Of a DNA stretch of 64,000 bases, positions 35,300 to 44,992 are shown piece after piece. The position numbers and the translations under genes are program-made. Below the pieces are notes generated by a model that was given only the letters and a program-made list of their open reading frames with translations, was not told where the DNA came from and did not search any database. The DNA lies in NCBI GenBank assembly GCA_949293555.1, contig CASFDV010000002.1:447477-511476 (forward strand), given 5' to 3'. Origin of the DNA: an uncultured Bacillota bacterium. GTDB taxonomy: Bacteria; Bacillota_I; Bacilli_A; RFN20; CAG-826. How positions within the stretch are numbered: the first letter of the stretch is position 1; the number at the start of each line of letters is the position of its first letter.

Positions 35300-36691
35300 C
35301 TAGAGATAGGGGATCCCGTCGATTTCCTCGAGGAAGGAAGGGAGAGGACCAGATCCATCGAGGATGAGCCCGCATTTCCGCCTGACCTCGCCCTTGTCGA
35401 ACCTCGGGCTCACCCTGAGGGCCTCCCTCGGGTCCCTTCCGCGGGCGAGGAGCCTCTCGCGGATCGCCCCTTCGTCCGCACGGACGAAGACGATGAGGTC
35501 CATCCTTTCCTCGATGGGGGAGCCGAGGAGGAGGGGGACCTCGACGGCCGCCTTCCCCTCCGGGGGGATCTTTTTGACCCGCCGAAGAATCTCCTTGTAC
35601 ACCCTCGGATGGACGAGCCTCTCCACCCTCGCGCGGAGACGGGGATCCTCCCCCATCTTCCTGAGGAGGACGTCCTTCCGGATCCGCCTCTCTTCCACCG
35701 TATTATCCCCGGCGATACGGGCGATCTGCCGGATTATCGCTGGCATTTCGTAGAGATCCTGCACGATCTCGTCCGCGGAAATCCTCGCATATCCCTTCTC
35801 TTCCAGACGTTTCGAGAAGGCGCTCTTCCCGGAGGCGATCGTGCCCGTCACCCCGATGAGGAGGGGCTTCTCGGGATTCTTCTGGCAAAGGGGGCAGAAG
35901 GTCGTGCCTCTCCCTCCTACCTCGAGCTTCCGGAGGGGGAACCCGCACCGCGGGCAGGGCTCGTTCCCGTGGCCGTACGCCTTGAGGAAGAGCTGCATCC
36001 TCCCGTCCACCCCTTTCTCCGGGTGGTAGCTCCTGATCGTGCTCCCGCCGCGCTCGATCGCCTCCTTCATGATGGAGGAGGATGCCTTCAGGAGGGAGAG
36101 GACTTCCTCCTTCCGGAGGGACTTCCCGGGACGGAGGGGGTGGATGCCCGCCTCGAAGAGGGACTCGTCCGCGTATATGTTCCCGATCCCCGCGAGGATC
36201 CTTTGGTCCATGAGGAGCTCCTTGACGGGCTTTCCCGAGGAATGGATCCGGGAGTAAGTCTCATCTAGGGCCGCGTCCCATGGCTCGGGGCCTAGAAGGG
36301 ACAGGGGCGGGCGGTCCCAAAGGGCGTCTTCCCTCCTCGCCTCGAGGGTCCCGAACTTCCGGACGTCCTGGTAGACGAGCGCCTCCCCTCCATTGAGATG
36401 GAAGAGGAGGATGTCGTGCCTCGTCCCTTCCTCCCCTTCCTTCCGGAGGAAGTACTTTCCCTCCATCCGGAGGTGGGCGAGGATCGCCGTTTGGTCCGAT
36501 AGATGGAAGACGAGATGCTTCCCGCGGCTATCGACGGAAAGGAACTCCTTCCCGAGGAGGAGGGAGGAGAAATGCTCCTTGCCGTCGAGGACGTTCTTCT
36601 CCCTGAGGACGTCGATCCCCTGGATCCTCCTGCCCTTGAGGAGGCGGTCGAGCGTCCTTGCGACGGTCCTTACTTCCGGAAGCTCGGGCAT
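35300..36691 (-). CDS. mutM-coaE: Fusion of formamidopyrimidine-DNA glycosylase (MutM/Fpg) and dephospho-CoA kinase (CoaE)
   Basis: 463 residues in one frame. Residues 1-272 are complete Fpg: catalytic P2-E3 in MPELPEVRTV, beta-hairpin Lys58 in DSRGKHLVFHL, and a zinc finger with Cys246, 249, 266 and 269 (CPRCGFPLRKLEVGG, RGTTFCPLCQK). From about 276 the CoaE domain begins at once: PLLIGVTGTIASGKSAFSKR with P-loop GTIASGKS at 283-290, then RISADEIVQDLY and AAVEVPLLLGS. Fpg excises oxidised purines; CoaE makes coenzyme A. In Bacillus mutM and coaE are close neighbours downstream of polA, so the fusion probably arose from that order. Both halves look active. It lies 3 bases after polA. Confidence 0.94.
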   Translation of the reverse strand: MPELPEVRTVARTLDRLLKGRRIQGIDVLREKNVLDGKEHFSSLLLGKEFLSVDSRGKHLVFHLSDQTAILAHLRMEGKYFLRKEGEEGTRHDILLFHLNGGEALVYQDVRKFGTLEARREDALWDRPPLSLLGPEPWDAALDETYSRIHSSGKPVKELLMDQRILAGIGNIYADESLFEAGIHPLRPGKSLRKEEVLSLLKASSSIMKEAIERGGSTIRSYHPEKGVDGRMQLFLKAYGHGNEPCPRCGFPLRKLEVGGRGTTFCPLCQKNPEKPLLIGVTGTIASGKSAFSKRLEEKGYARISADEIVQDLYEMPAIIRQIARIAGDNTVEERRIRKDVLLRKMGEDPRLRARVERLVHPRVYKEILRRVKKIPPEGKAAVEVPLLLGSPIEERMDLIVFVRADEGAIRERLLARGRDPREALRVSPRFDKGEVRRKCGLILDGSGPLPSFLEEIDGIPYL

Positions 36692-36694
36692 GGC

Positions 36695-39256
36695 CTACTC
36701 CTTCGCCTCGTACCAGCTTCTCCCGAAGCCGATCTCCGCCTTGAGGGGGACTTCCATTGGGAGCGCCTCCTCCATGATCTTCCGGAGCGCCTCCCCCATC
36801 TCCTCCGCCTTGTCCTTCCGGCAGGCGAAGATGAGCTCGTCGTGGACCTGGAGGATGAGGCGGCATGTCTCTTCCTTCCCTTCCAGGAAGGCGCCGACCT
36901 TCACCATCGCCGCCTTGATGAGGTCGGCGGCGCTTCCCTGGATCGGCGCGTTCATGGCGGCTCTCCTTGCCGCTTCCCTCCGCGGGAAGCTCGGGTCGTG
37001 GATCTCGCGTAGGTAGCGCCTCCTTCCGAGCATCGTCTCGACGTAGCCCTTCTCCTCGGCGCCCCGGACGATCTTGTCGAGGAACTCCTTGATCTCGGGA
37101 TAGGCCCCGTAGAAGGAGTCGATGATCGCGCGCGCCTCCTCGTAGGGGACCCCGATCTGGTCGGCGAGCCCGTGGATGGTGGTGCCGTAGATGATCGCGA
37201 AGTTGACGGCCTTGGCCTTCCTCCTCTCCTCGTGGGTGACCTCCTCCTTCCCGAAGATCCTCCTCGCGGTCTCGGAGTGGACGTCATGCCCCTCGAGGAA
37301 GAGGGCGCGGTAGCCAGGGGACTTCGACATCTCCGCGAGGATGCGGAGCTCGATCTGGCTGTAGTCGAGGGAAAGGAAGCCGATGTCCTCCTCCTCGTAG
37401 AGGAACGCCTTCCTTATGAGGCGGCTTTCCTCGTCGCGGGCGCTGATGTTCTGGAGGTTCGGCTGCGAGCTGGAGAGCCTTCCGGTCGAAGTCTCCGACT
37501 GGTTGAAGTAGGTGTGGATCTTCCCGTCCTCGAAGATGTGGGGGACGAGCCCCTCGACGTAGGTGGAGAGGAGCTTCTGGTACTTCCGGTACTCAAGGAG
37601 GGCGGGGATCGCGGGATGGAGGTCCGCGAGGAGGCGGAGCGCCTCGACGGAGGTCGTCCTCCCCCTTTGCATGGGAAGCCCCAGGTCGTCATAGAGGAGA
37701 CGCGCGACCTGGGAGGGGCTGTTGAGGTTCGTCTCCTCCTTCGCGTAGGAGAGGACCTTCTCCCTGGCCTCGTCCCTCTTCCTCCGGTACTCCTCGCCGA
37801 ACTCCTCGAGAAGGTCTTTCCTCAGCGGTATCCCTTCCCGTTCCATGCGCGCGAGGACATGGGCGAGGGGGAGCTCGATTTCGTAGTAAAGCTTCTTCGT
37901 CCCCTCTTCCTGGATCCTCCGGAGCATCCCCGGCAGGGCGTCGAGGGAGCTTTCGGCGATCGAAAGCGCCCGTTCCTCCCCCGTTCCCTCGGGGAGCGCG
38001 ATCCCCTGGGAAAGGAAGGTCTCCTCCGGGTCCCCCTTTCCGTTCGAGTCGAGGAGATAGGAAAGGAGCAGGACGTCCTCTTCCACCCCTTTGAGGGAAA
38101 TTCCGAGAGTTTCGAGGGAGTATTCCAAGGATTTCCGGTCGAAAGCGACCTTCTTTCCCTTCTCATCCCCGAGGAATTCGCGGAGCCCTTCCTCCTTCAG
38201 GATCCTCTCCCGCGGGACGAAGAGGGAGCGCTCCCCGTCGCTCAGGGCGAGCCCTTCCAGCTCCTCGCGGTGGTAGTCGTTCTTATGGACTGGCCCGTAG
38301 ACGGCGATCCTTCCTTCCCTTGAAAGCTCCAGGAAGGAGGAGGCCCTCCTTCGTTCCTTTCTCGGGACCTCGCGCCCGCGGAGGGCGGCGGGGAGGCGCT
38401 GCAGGAAGGTCCGGAACTCGTATTTGGCGGCGAACTCCGCGGCCTTCTTCTCGTCGTAGCCGCGATAGAGCACCTCCTTTTCCTCGAAAGGAAGGGCGAC
38501 GTCCGTCTTGATGCGCGCCAGGCGATAGGAAAGCCAGCCTTCCTTCTCCCCGTCCCGCACCTTCTCGCCGAGCTTCCCGGGGATCTCGCCCTTGTGCTCC
38601 ATGATGGCGGGGAAGGTGCCGTACTGGGAAAGAAGCTTCAGGGCGGTCTTCTCGCCCACCCCCCGGATCCCCGGGAGGTTGTCCGAGTCATCGCCCCTAA
38701 GCCCCTTGTAGTCGACGATCTGCGCGGGGGAGAGGCCCATCTCCTCCTTGAGGGAGGCGAGGTCCATGACCTTCGTCTCGCTCAGGCCCTTCTGGGGGAG
38801 GAGGACCTTCACCCTCTCGTCGATGAGCTGGAGGTAGTCGCGGTCGCTCGTGTAGAGATACACCTCGTATCCCTTCCGCGAAAGGGACTTGGCCAGGGAC
38901 CCGGCGATGTCGTCGGCCTCGACCCCGTGCTCCTCGTAGTGGCAGATCCCGAGCGCGTCCAGCATCTCCCTGCTGATGGGGAACTGGGGGACGAGGTCCT
39001 CCGGGCAAGGGCGCCTCGTGGCCTTGTAGCCCTCGTACTCCTCCTTCCGGAAGGTGTGCCCGTCCGCGTCGAAGGCGACGAAGAGGGCGTCCCCCTTCTC
39101 CACGTCGTGGAGGATGCGCGCGATCATGTTCCCGAAGGCGTAGATCGCGTTCGTCGGCACCCCGCCCTTCGTCCGCATGATGGGGCCCTCGCCGTAGCTC
39201 GTCGCGTAGAAGCCGCGGAAGAGGAGGGAGTTCCCGTCGATCACGTATGCTTTCAT
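36695..39256 (-). CDS. polA: DNA polymerase I
   Basis: 853 residues from ATG 39256, 2 bases after the dnaE stop and with GGAGGAATAAGG before it. Residues 1 to about 290 are the 5'-3' exonuclease (MKAYVIDGNSLLFRGFYATS, YKGLRGDDSDNLPGIRGVGE). The middle domain resembles the 3'-5' exonuclease fold but lacks the acidic metal ligands, as in Bacillus Pol I. The polymerase domain has motif A (SLDYSQIELRILAEMSKSP), motif B (RRKAKAVNFAIIYGTTIHGL) and motif C (CRLILQVHDELIFACR). It fills gaps and removes RNA primers. Confidence 0.98.
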   Translation of the reverse strand: MKAYVIDGNSLLFRGFYATSYGEGPIMRTKGGVPTNAIYAFGNMIARILHDVEKGDALFVAFDADGHTFRKEEYEGYKATRRPCPEDLVPQFPISREMLDALGICHYEEHGVEADDIAGSLAKSLSRKGYEVYLYTSDRDYLQLIDERVKVLLPQKGLSETKVMDLASLKEEMGLSPAQIVDYKGLRGDDSDNLPGIRGVGEKTALKLLSQYGTFPAIMEHKGEIPGKLGEKVRDGEKEGWLSYRLARIKTDVALPFEEKEVLYRGYDEKKAAEFAAKYEFRTFLQRLPAALRGREVPRKERRRASSFLELSREGRIAVYGPVHKNDYHREELEGLALSDGERSLFVPRERILKEEGLREFLGDEKGKKVAFDRKSLEYSLETLGISLKGVEEDVLLLSYLLDSNGKGDPEETFLSQGIALPEGTGEERALSIAESSLDALPGMLRRIQEEGTKKLYYEIELPLAHVLARMEREGIPLRKDLLEEFGEEYRRKRDEAREKVLSYAKEETNLNSPSQVARLLYDDLGLPMQRGRTTSVEALRLLADLHPAIPALLEYRKYQKLLSTYVEGLVPHIFEDGKIHTYFNQSETSTGRLSSSQPNLQNISARDEESRLIRKAFLYEEEDIGFLSLDYSQIELRILAEMSKSPGYRALFLEGHDVHSETARRIFGKEEVTHEERRKAKAVNFAIIYGTTIHGLADQIGVPYEEARAIIDSFYGAYPEIKEFLDKIVRGAEEKGYVETMLGRRRYLREIHDPSFPRREAARRAAMNAPIQGSAADLIKAAMVKVGAFLEGKEETCRLILQVHDELIFACRKDKAEEMGEALRKIMEEALPMEVPLKAEIGFGRSWYEAKE

Positions 39257-39258
39257 CC

Positions 39259-42200
39259 TTATTCCTCCAGGAGGGGGCGCGCCTCGTCGAGGACGAGGCT
39301 CCGCCTTCCCTTGTATATGTTGACGTGCCCTTTCAGGAGCAAGGGGCGGTCCGCTTTCAGGATAGGATACGCCTCCCGGTAGCATTCCTCCCACAGGGTG
39401 AAGCTTTCCTCCCCCTCCTCGTCCTGGACCTCGAGGTAGGCCATCTTCTTCCCGGACTTGGTGAGGCGCGCCCGCACCGCCTTGACGAGGCCGACGGTCA
39501 GGAAGCCCCCGGAATCGGGGATGTCGGAGAGAGGGATCGCCCCCGCCCTCCGGATCGTCTCGGAAAGATGGGCGAGGGGCGAGCCGGAAAGCATGATGCC
39601 CAAGGCCTCCTTTTCCGCCTCGAGGGCGACCTGGGGGTCCTCCTCCGCCTTCCGGAGGGCGGGCTTCGGGGCGTCGAAGTCGACGAGAAGGGCGCTCCCG
39701 TCATCGCCAACGAGCATGCGCGCGTAGTCCATCGCCCGAGGGGCGCTCGCCCTGAGGGTGGCGCGGGTCTCATGGAAGCAGTCCAGCGCCCCTCCGTCCA
39801 TGAGACGGACGAGGTGCTTCAGCTGCAGGCCTTTCTTCCTCGCCCTCGCGGCGAAGTCGAAGAGGTCCTTGTACTCGCCCCCATCCTCCCGTTCCTCGAG
39901 GATCCCCCTCACGAGGTTCCCGGGGAGCTCCTTCACGAAGGAGAGGGGGGCGCGGATGCCCCCTTGCTCCGCCTCGAAGCGGAACCCTGACCTGTTCACG
40001 TCGGGAAGGAGGAGTCGCATGCCCCTTCTCCTCATCTCCGAGAGGACGTCGCGGAACTTCCTTTCCCCGGGGCCCATGCCCTGGAGGATGGCGGCGTAGA
40101 AGCTCCGGGGGAAGCGCGCCTTTAGATAGGCCATCTGGCAGGTGAGCATCGCGTAGCTCACCGCGTGGGACTTGTTGAAGCCGTAGTCGGCGAAGCGCTC
40201 GATGAGGGAGTAGAGGTCCTCCGCCTCCTTCTCCGTGTGGCCCTTCTTCCGCATGCCCTCGAGGAAGCGGGGGCGGAGGGCGTGGAGCTTCTCCGCGTCC
40301 TTCTTCGCGATGGCCCGCCGGAAGAGGTCGCTTTCCCCGTAGCTCATCCCCGCGGCCTTCCGGCAGATCTCCATGACCTGCTCCTGGTAGACGATGATGC
40401 CGTAGGTTTCCTCGAGGACCGGGCGGAGCGCTTCCAGGGGATAGCTCGTCTCCTCCTTCCCGTTCTTCCTTCTGGCGTAGAGGGGGATCTGCCCCATGGG
40501 GCCGGGGCGGAAGAGCGCCTCGATCGCGGCGATGTCCCCGAAGGTGGTGGGCCGGACCTCCTCGATCGCCCGCTTCATGCCTGGGCTCTCCAGCTGGAAG
40601 AGGCCCATCGTCTCCCCCCTCCTTATGAGGGCGATCGCCTCCTCGTCATCGTAGGGGATGTCCTCGTAGGAGAGCTCCTTCCCTTCCTTTTCGCGGACGT
40701 CCTCGAGGACGAGGCGGATGGTGCTGAGGTTCGTGAGGGGGAGGAGGTCCATCTTGAGGAAGCCCTGGGGCTCGAGGTGGTCCTTGTCGAGGAGGGCGAC
40801 CCTCGTCCCGTCCCTCTCATGGAGGGGGAGCGCCTCTCCCAGGGGGGTCTCGTTCAAAAGCGCCCCCGGGGCATGAAGCCCTTCCTGCCGGGGGAGCCCT
40901 TCGATCTTGGAGGCGAGGGAGACGATCTCGAGGTAGTAGGGATCGCTGTCGACGAGGGACCGGAAGTCCTTGTCCAGCCGGTAGTCGTCCCGGAGGGAGC
41001 GGTCGTCGTCGATGATCTTGCCCTTGAGGAGCGAGATGTCGCTCTCGGGATAGGAATAGATGCGCCCGACGTCGTCGAGGGCCTTCTTCGCCTTGATGGT
41101 CTGGACGGCGAGGATCCTCGCGGTCCTCTCCTTGCCGTATCGCTCCTCGAGGTGGAGGAAGAGCTCGTCCCTCCTCACGTCCTCGAAGTCGACGTCGATG
41201 TCCGGCATCGACTTCCTCTCGGGGTTGAGGAAGCGCTCGAAGAGAAGGCCGTGCTCAAGGGGGTCGGGCATCGTGATCCCGAGGGCGTAGGCGACGATGG
41301 ATCCCGGGGCGGATCCTCTTCCCGGCCCTACGAGGATGCCCCTCCTCCTCGCCTCGTCCACGTATTCCTGGACGATGAGCATGTAGTCGCTGAAGCCCGT
41401 CTTCTCGATCGTCCTCAGCTCGTAGTCAAGCCTTTCCCGGTAGCCGGGCTTCTCGAGCTTCCCCTTCTTCCGGAGCCCTTCCTCGGCGGCCCTCCGGAGG
41501 TAGGGCGCCGCTCCCTCTTCCTTCGCCTCGGGGTAAAGGAGGGGCGTCCCTCTTTCCACGACGTAGCGGAATCCGGCGCATTTCCCAAGTATCGCGACGG
41601 ATTCCTTGATTTCTTCCGGGAGATAGGACTTCTGCAGGGATTCCGGGGTGGGGAAGAAGAGATTTCCTTCCGCCTCCTTGATCGAGAGCTTCTCCTGCTC
41701 CTTGATTGCATGGAGCATGAGGAGGGCGACATGGTCCTCCTTCCTCCAGTAGCGGACCTCGGGGAAGGCCGCGACGGGAATCCCGCGATCCTTCGCGAAG
41801 TCCCTCCAGGAGTCCATCTCCTCCTTGGGAAGGAGGGGGAGACCGATCCAGAGGTCATGGAACGCCTTGGCAGCCTTTTCGAGGATCCTTCTCTCGAAGG
41901 AAACCCCGGGGGAGGGGACGAGCACCGCGAGGAGCCCTTCCGCATGGGCGAAGAAGTCATCTTCCTTGAGCGTCCCTTCTTCCCTAAGGGAATCAAGCTT
42001 GAGGAGATTCCGGTAGCCTCTCTCTTCCTTGATGTAGAGGGCGAGCGAGGGAAGGAGGGAGAACCTCGTCCCGAGGGCGGAGCCTAGCCCCATCCCCCTG
42101 GCCTCGGACTCGAAGGGTGCGATTCCCGCGAGGGTGTCGACGTCCTGGATCCCGATGCCTGGGTAGCCGTGCTTCCTCGCTTCCTTCGCCGCCCGTCCCG

Positions 42201-42261
42201 CGGTGATTCCGCTTTCGAGATAGGTGTAGCCGGTGACGATGTTGAGGGGGGCGAAGTCCAT
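39259..42261 (-). CDS. dnaE: DNA polymerase III alpha subunit, DnaE type
   Basis: 1000 residues. The catalytic aspartates are in MPDIDVDFEDVRRDE, and GRGSAPGSIVAYALGIT, FRPGPMGQIPLYARR and FNKSHAVSYAMLTCQMAYLK mark the alpha subunit. The N-terminal PHP domain begins APLNIVTGYTYLESGI where active domains have the HxH metal site, so PHP proofreading is probably lost. The C-terminal OB fold (KKMAYLEVQDEEGEESF) is present. No proofreading exonuclease insertion, so it is not PolC; in Bacilli DnaE extends primers before PolC takes over. TATACT 6 bases before ATG suggests a leaderless transcript for dnaE-polA-mutM/coaE. Confidence 0.97.
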   Translation of the reverse strand: MDFAPLNIVTGYTYLESGITAGRAAKEARKHGYPGIGIQDVDTLAGIAPFESEARGMGLGSALGTRFSLLPSLALYIKEERGYRNLLKLDSLREEGTLKEDDFFAHAEGLLAVLVPSPGVSFERRILEKAAKAFHDLWIGLPLLPKEEMDSWRDFAKDRGIPVAAFPEVRYWRKEDHVALLMLHAIKEQEKLSIKEAEGNLFFPTPESLQKSYLPEEIKESVAILGKCAGFRYVVERGTPLLYPEAKEEGAAPYLRRAAEEGLRKKGKLEKPGYRERLDYELRTIEKTGFSDYMLIVQEYVDEARRRGILVGPGRGSAPGSIVAYALGITMPDPLEHGLLFERFLNPERKSMPDIDVDFEDVRRDELFLHLEERYGKERTARILAVQTIKAKKALDDVGRIYSYPESDISLLKGKIIDDDRSLRDDYRLDKDFRSLVDSDPYYLEIVSLASKIEGLPRQEGLHAPGALLNETPLGEALPLHERDGTRVALLDKDHLEPQGFLKMDLLPLTNLSTIRLVLEDVREKEGKELSYEDIPYDDEEAIALIRRGETMGLFQLESPGMKRAIEEVRPTTFGDIAAIEALFRPGPMGQIPLYARRKNGKEETSYPLEALRPVLEETYGIIVYQEQVMEICRKAAGMSYGESDLFRRAIAKKDAEKLHALRPRFLEGMRKKGHTEKEAEDLYSLIERFADYGFNKSHAVSYAMLTCQMAYLKARFPRSFYAAILQGMGPGERKFRDVLSEMRRRGMRLLLPDVNRSGFRFEAEQGGIRAPLSFVKELPGNLVRGILEEREDGGEYKDLFDFAARARKKGLQLKHLVRLMDGGALDCFHETRATLRASAPRAMDYARMLVGDDGSALLVDFDAPKPALRKAEEDPQVALEAEKEALGIMLSGSPLAHLSETIRRAGAIPLSDIPDSGGFLTVGLVKAVRARLTKSGKKMAYLEVQDEEGEESFTLWEECYREAYPILKADRPLLLKGHVNIYKGRRSLVLDEARPLLEE

Positions 42262-42267
42262 GGCTGG

Positions 42268-42273
42268 AGTATA
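42268..42273 (-). promoter_or_regulatory. -10 box of dnaE-polA-mutM/coaE, leaderless layout
   Basis: TATACT, 6 bases (CCAGCC), then ATG at 42261. Confidence 0.55.
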
Positions 42274-42381
42274 TCGCGATGGCTTTCTTTCGTCCCCGAG
42301 GGGAAGCGCCTTTCATGGAATTCCGGAACGTTTGGATCATATCCCGGAAGTTCCCTCTTCACGCCCCGTTCGCCAAATCGG

Positions 42382-42410
42382 TTGAAATAATCGTTGAGCT
42401 TCAAAATAAT
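42382..42410 (+). promoter_or_regulatory. Promoter of the C39-like gene, leaderless layout
   Basis: TTGAAA (42382-42387), 17 bases, AATAAT (42405-42410), 5 bases, then ATG at 42416. Both boxes match the sigma-A consensus at five of six positions. Confidence 0.6.
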
Positions 42411-42415
42411 GAAGC

Positions 42416-43885
42416 ATGTTCATATTAAATTTAGTTTCAGCAGTCTTAGGCGCTCTTTCCCTTTTGGGATGGTCAAACTGCACGGCCTTGGAGCGCGAAC
42501 TTCCAGAGGGCGCCTCCTCTCTTCCGGGCGGGATGCTTATGAATTTTCCTCTGACCGAGGGTATCGCCCGAGATTCCTATTCCGGCATTGTCCACCTTTA
42601 TGACTATTTGGACGAGCTCTACCCTCCCCAGGGGCCTTCCAACCTGTCCTACACGGTCACTGAGCGGAAGGTAGTCCCGGGGTCGTTGGAAGATCCGAAC
42701 GAGTGGAACTCCGATTACTACGCGGATGCCCGGGATGATTTGGCATCTGCCGGAGAAAAGGTTTGGGAACACGCTTTCGGATGCGGCCCCATCGCCATTT
42801 TCACCATGCTGGATTATCTAGCAGGCTATGAATGTCCATATATCTACAAATGGCAGGATGCATCCATGATCCGTGCGAGCCGAACGGAACTCATAAAGGA
42901 AATCCACAGGAACTCAGTCCTGAATGTAGGGACGACGACTTCCATGATGTACTTGTTCGCTACGGAGACGCTGTCTTATTTCCTGGGAACTTATGAATTA
43001 GCGGGACCTTATAAATTAATCGCGAACGGATTCCCTGTCGACGACAGCCAGGCGACCGTGGACCGTTTCAAAAGCATCATCGACGAAGGCTACCCATTCA
43101 TGGTTCTGAGCGTCTCCGGTCAGAGGTTCTACGAATATCACTACATCACTTGCTACGGTTATGAGGAGATCTCGGTTAAACGCCTTCACGACACGAAGAC
43201 AAAAACGCTTTTTCTCACCAACCCCAACTTCGGATATTCCCGGGAATCCCGTTATGGGCCCTGCTATTACGATGTTGGCTGGCTCAACGATGGTTTCAAT
43301 GCCTTTTGGGCGATTGTTCCGGATGCAGAATGGTGGGACGGAATGAAAGAAATTTCCATTACTGCGGAAGACATGCCTTTCGGGACGGGATATCCATCCG
43401 AGGAGCCGGAAGGGGAGACCTTGGAGCTAGATGTCGATGGCCTTGCCCTTCAAGGCGACATCTACCGTCTGAGGACACAGAACTACGAAAACGAGTGCAT
43501 CGTTCTTTCCCCCAGGCGAGAGGAGGCAGGGACCGCTTATTTCGCCATCGACTTTCCCGCTAGGGTCCGACGAATGGAAGTCGACATGGCGTTTTGGAGA
43601 GACCTCAGCAAAGAGAGCATTTCTACATTGACATACCGGCTAAGGCTCGAGAGGAGCTATGGCGCTCCGACTCCGCTTGGGGATTGGAAGGAGTTCGACG
43701 GCGAGCTTTCCTCATTGGGCACCGACCGTGAGGATCCTTGGACATTCGCCACGACGGGTCTGGCTAGCGGCTTTCGCCTAACGGCCGAGGATCTCCCGAT
43801 CGGGGATAGCAACAAAGGGAGGGTGGTCATCGACGAGATTCGTCTGTGGTTCAAGGAGGCAGACATCATTAGCCCGGCCCTATGA
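42416..43885 (+). CDS. Secreted C39-like (papain-fold) protein, possibly lipid-anchored
   Basis: 489 residues. The N-terminus MFILNLVSAVLGALSLLGWS then NC is an export signal; Cys22 could be a lipobox cysteine, though the -3 residue is atypical. A papain-like catalytic layout is visible: Cys in FGCGPIAIFTMLDYL (about residue 122), His in EYHYITCYGYEE and the Asn of LFLTNPNFG. A separate C-terminal beta-rich region (about 340-489) may bind a ligand. C39-like proteins process peptides or act on cell-surface substrates. The gene has lower codon bias than dnaE, suggesting transfer. It overlaps the next lipoprotein gene by ATGA. Confidence 0.8.
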   Translation: MFILNLVSAVLGALSLLGWSNCTALERELPEGASSLPGGMLMNFPLTEGIARDSYSGIVHLYDYLDELYPPQGPSNLSYTVTERKVVPGSLEDPNEWNSDYYADARDDLASAGEKVWEHAFGCGPIAIFTMLDYLAGYECPYIYKWQDASMIRASRTELIKEIHRNSVLNVGTTTSMMYLFATETLSYFLGTYELAGPYKLIANGFPVDDSQATVDRFKSIIDEGYPFMVLSVSGQRFYEYHYITCYGYEEISVKRLHDTKTKTLFLTNPNFGYSRESRYGPCYYDVGWLNDGFNAFWAIVPDAEWWDGMKEISITAEDMPFGTGYPSEEPEGETLELDVDGLALQGDIYRLRTQNYENECIVLSPRREEAGTAYFAIDFPARVRRMEVDMAFWRDLSKESISTLTYRLRLERSYGAPTPLGDWKEFDGELSSLGTDREDPWTFATTGLASGFRLTAEDLPIGDSNKGRVVIDEIRLWFKEADIISPAL

Positions 43886-44490
43886 GAATTGAGCTTCCCC
43901 TTCTTTCCGTCCTCGCCTTATGCGGCCCTTTCGGCTTATCCGCCTGCGCGGAGCTCGACCGAGAGCCAAGGCTCCTTTCTTACGGGGAACATGCGGTCCG
44001 ACTGGTTCAGGTGGATGAGGAGGGGAATTTTGTCGAGGAGTGGGAAGGAACCCTCCTTGTCGAGCCTTTCGAGGATCCTCCAGAGATCGATATGCTCGGA
44101 TACTGGGGAGGGAGCAGGCCTTCGTTCTGGAAGGAGCGGGTATACGTTGATGCGATCAGAAACCGCGGTCCCGACGATCCTCGCGAAGGGCTTCCCCGGG
44201 CCACGGACTACGACAAGGCGATCCTGAGCCTTAATGTGGGAGGGACGTGGGAGGGAATCAGTCTTTTCGCGCATGCCTACCAGATTGATTCGTATGCCAT
44301 TTCCTGGACGCTCGCGGGGAATAACGAGGAAAATCCATTTCCCGAGGGGATTTTCTCAGCCAGCATTCCCGGTCTTATTAGTTTCAAAGGACCGGGATGC
44401 AAGGGGCGTTACGACCTTCTCTTCAGGCGGAAGAACGGGACCTGGACGAATATGGTTCCTTATGAAACCGAACTGATTAAGGCGGAATGA
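43882..44490 (+). CDS. Predicted lipoprotein, unknown function
   Basis: 202 residues. Signal MRIELPLLSVLALCGPFGLS followed by AC gives lipobox GLSAC. The mature part is acidic and Trp-rich (DMLGYWGGSRPSFWKERVYV). I do not recognise a family. It starts in an ATGA overlap with the C39-like gene, so the two products are probably made together and may interact outside the membrane. Confidence 0.75.
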   Translation: MRIELPLLSVLALCGPFGLSACAELDREPRLLSYGEHAVRLVQVDEEGNFVEEWEGTLLVEPFEDPPEIDMLGYWGGSRPSFWKERVYVDAIRNRGPDDPREGLPRATDYDKAILSLNVGGTWEGISLFAHAYQIDSYAISWTLAGNNEENPFPEGIFSASIPGLISFKGPGCKGRYDLLFRRKNGTWTNMVPYETELIKAE

Positions 44491-44545
44491 CTTTCGGGGA
44501 AGGCGCCCTCTAATACCCCATGGTTCTCGGCAGTGGAGTCCTTAA

Positions 44546-44836
44546 GTCCCTGAGCGAAGGAAGATTTCATGTTCAAAACGGAACTCATTCATGGTCGGTG
44601 AAAAGGAACGCTCGCCTTTGACGCCGCGACTGGGCGCTTGGCTCGCCTCGGCGGCCACCCTCCGCTCCTGGAGGGAGGAGGTCAGGCTGACGCTGGAGCT
44701 CCGCCTCACCGGGGAGAGGTACTCGAACGGCATGGCGGAGAACTTGAACGGGAGGATCGCGACGCTCATCAAGAACTCGTCCGGCCCGCCCTCGTTCGAG
44801 AGGGCGAGGAGGCGCCTCCTCCTGCTTTTCGGGTGA
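44546..44836 (+). pseudogene. ISL3-type transposase remnant (C-terminal part)
   Basis: The frame is open from 44546; an ATG lies at 44591. The segment RLTGERYSNGMAENLNGRIA followed by TLIKNSSGPPSFERARRRLL matches the end of ISL3-family transposases (Y-S-N-G-x-x-E-x-x-N-x-x-I-K... F-E-x-x-R-x-R), where the Glu is the last acid of the DDE triad. Only about 90 residues remain; the N-terminal two catalytic Asp are gone, and I see no terminal inverted repeats. It lies between two lipoprotein genes in the accessory block. The rest of 44491-44992 contains no gene I can support. Confidence 0.65.
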
Positions 44837-44992
44837 CCCCGCCCGACCACACAAACCACACTAGACCACAGAATATTGTGGAGCGCCGGTTTTCTCCTAA
44901 GGAAATGTTGCCAATGGGAGCGCGATTCTTAAGAACGTTTTCGAAAAGCCGCGCTTGCTGGCTCGGTCGCGGAGTTCTGGGAAGGAGGGCCT

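Noticed and set aside
40165..42087. 640-codon frame opposite dnaE
   Set aside because: Antisense shadow, low-complexity product, no start signals.
44846..44882. CCACA repeated at about 10-base spacing, ending in TTGTGG
   Set aside because: Only three short copies, no larger repeat unit and no link to the transposase remnant ends; too little for a repeat call or CRISPR.
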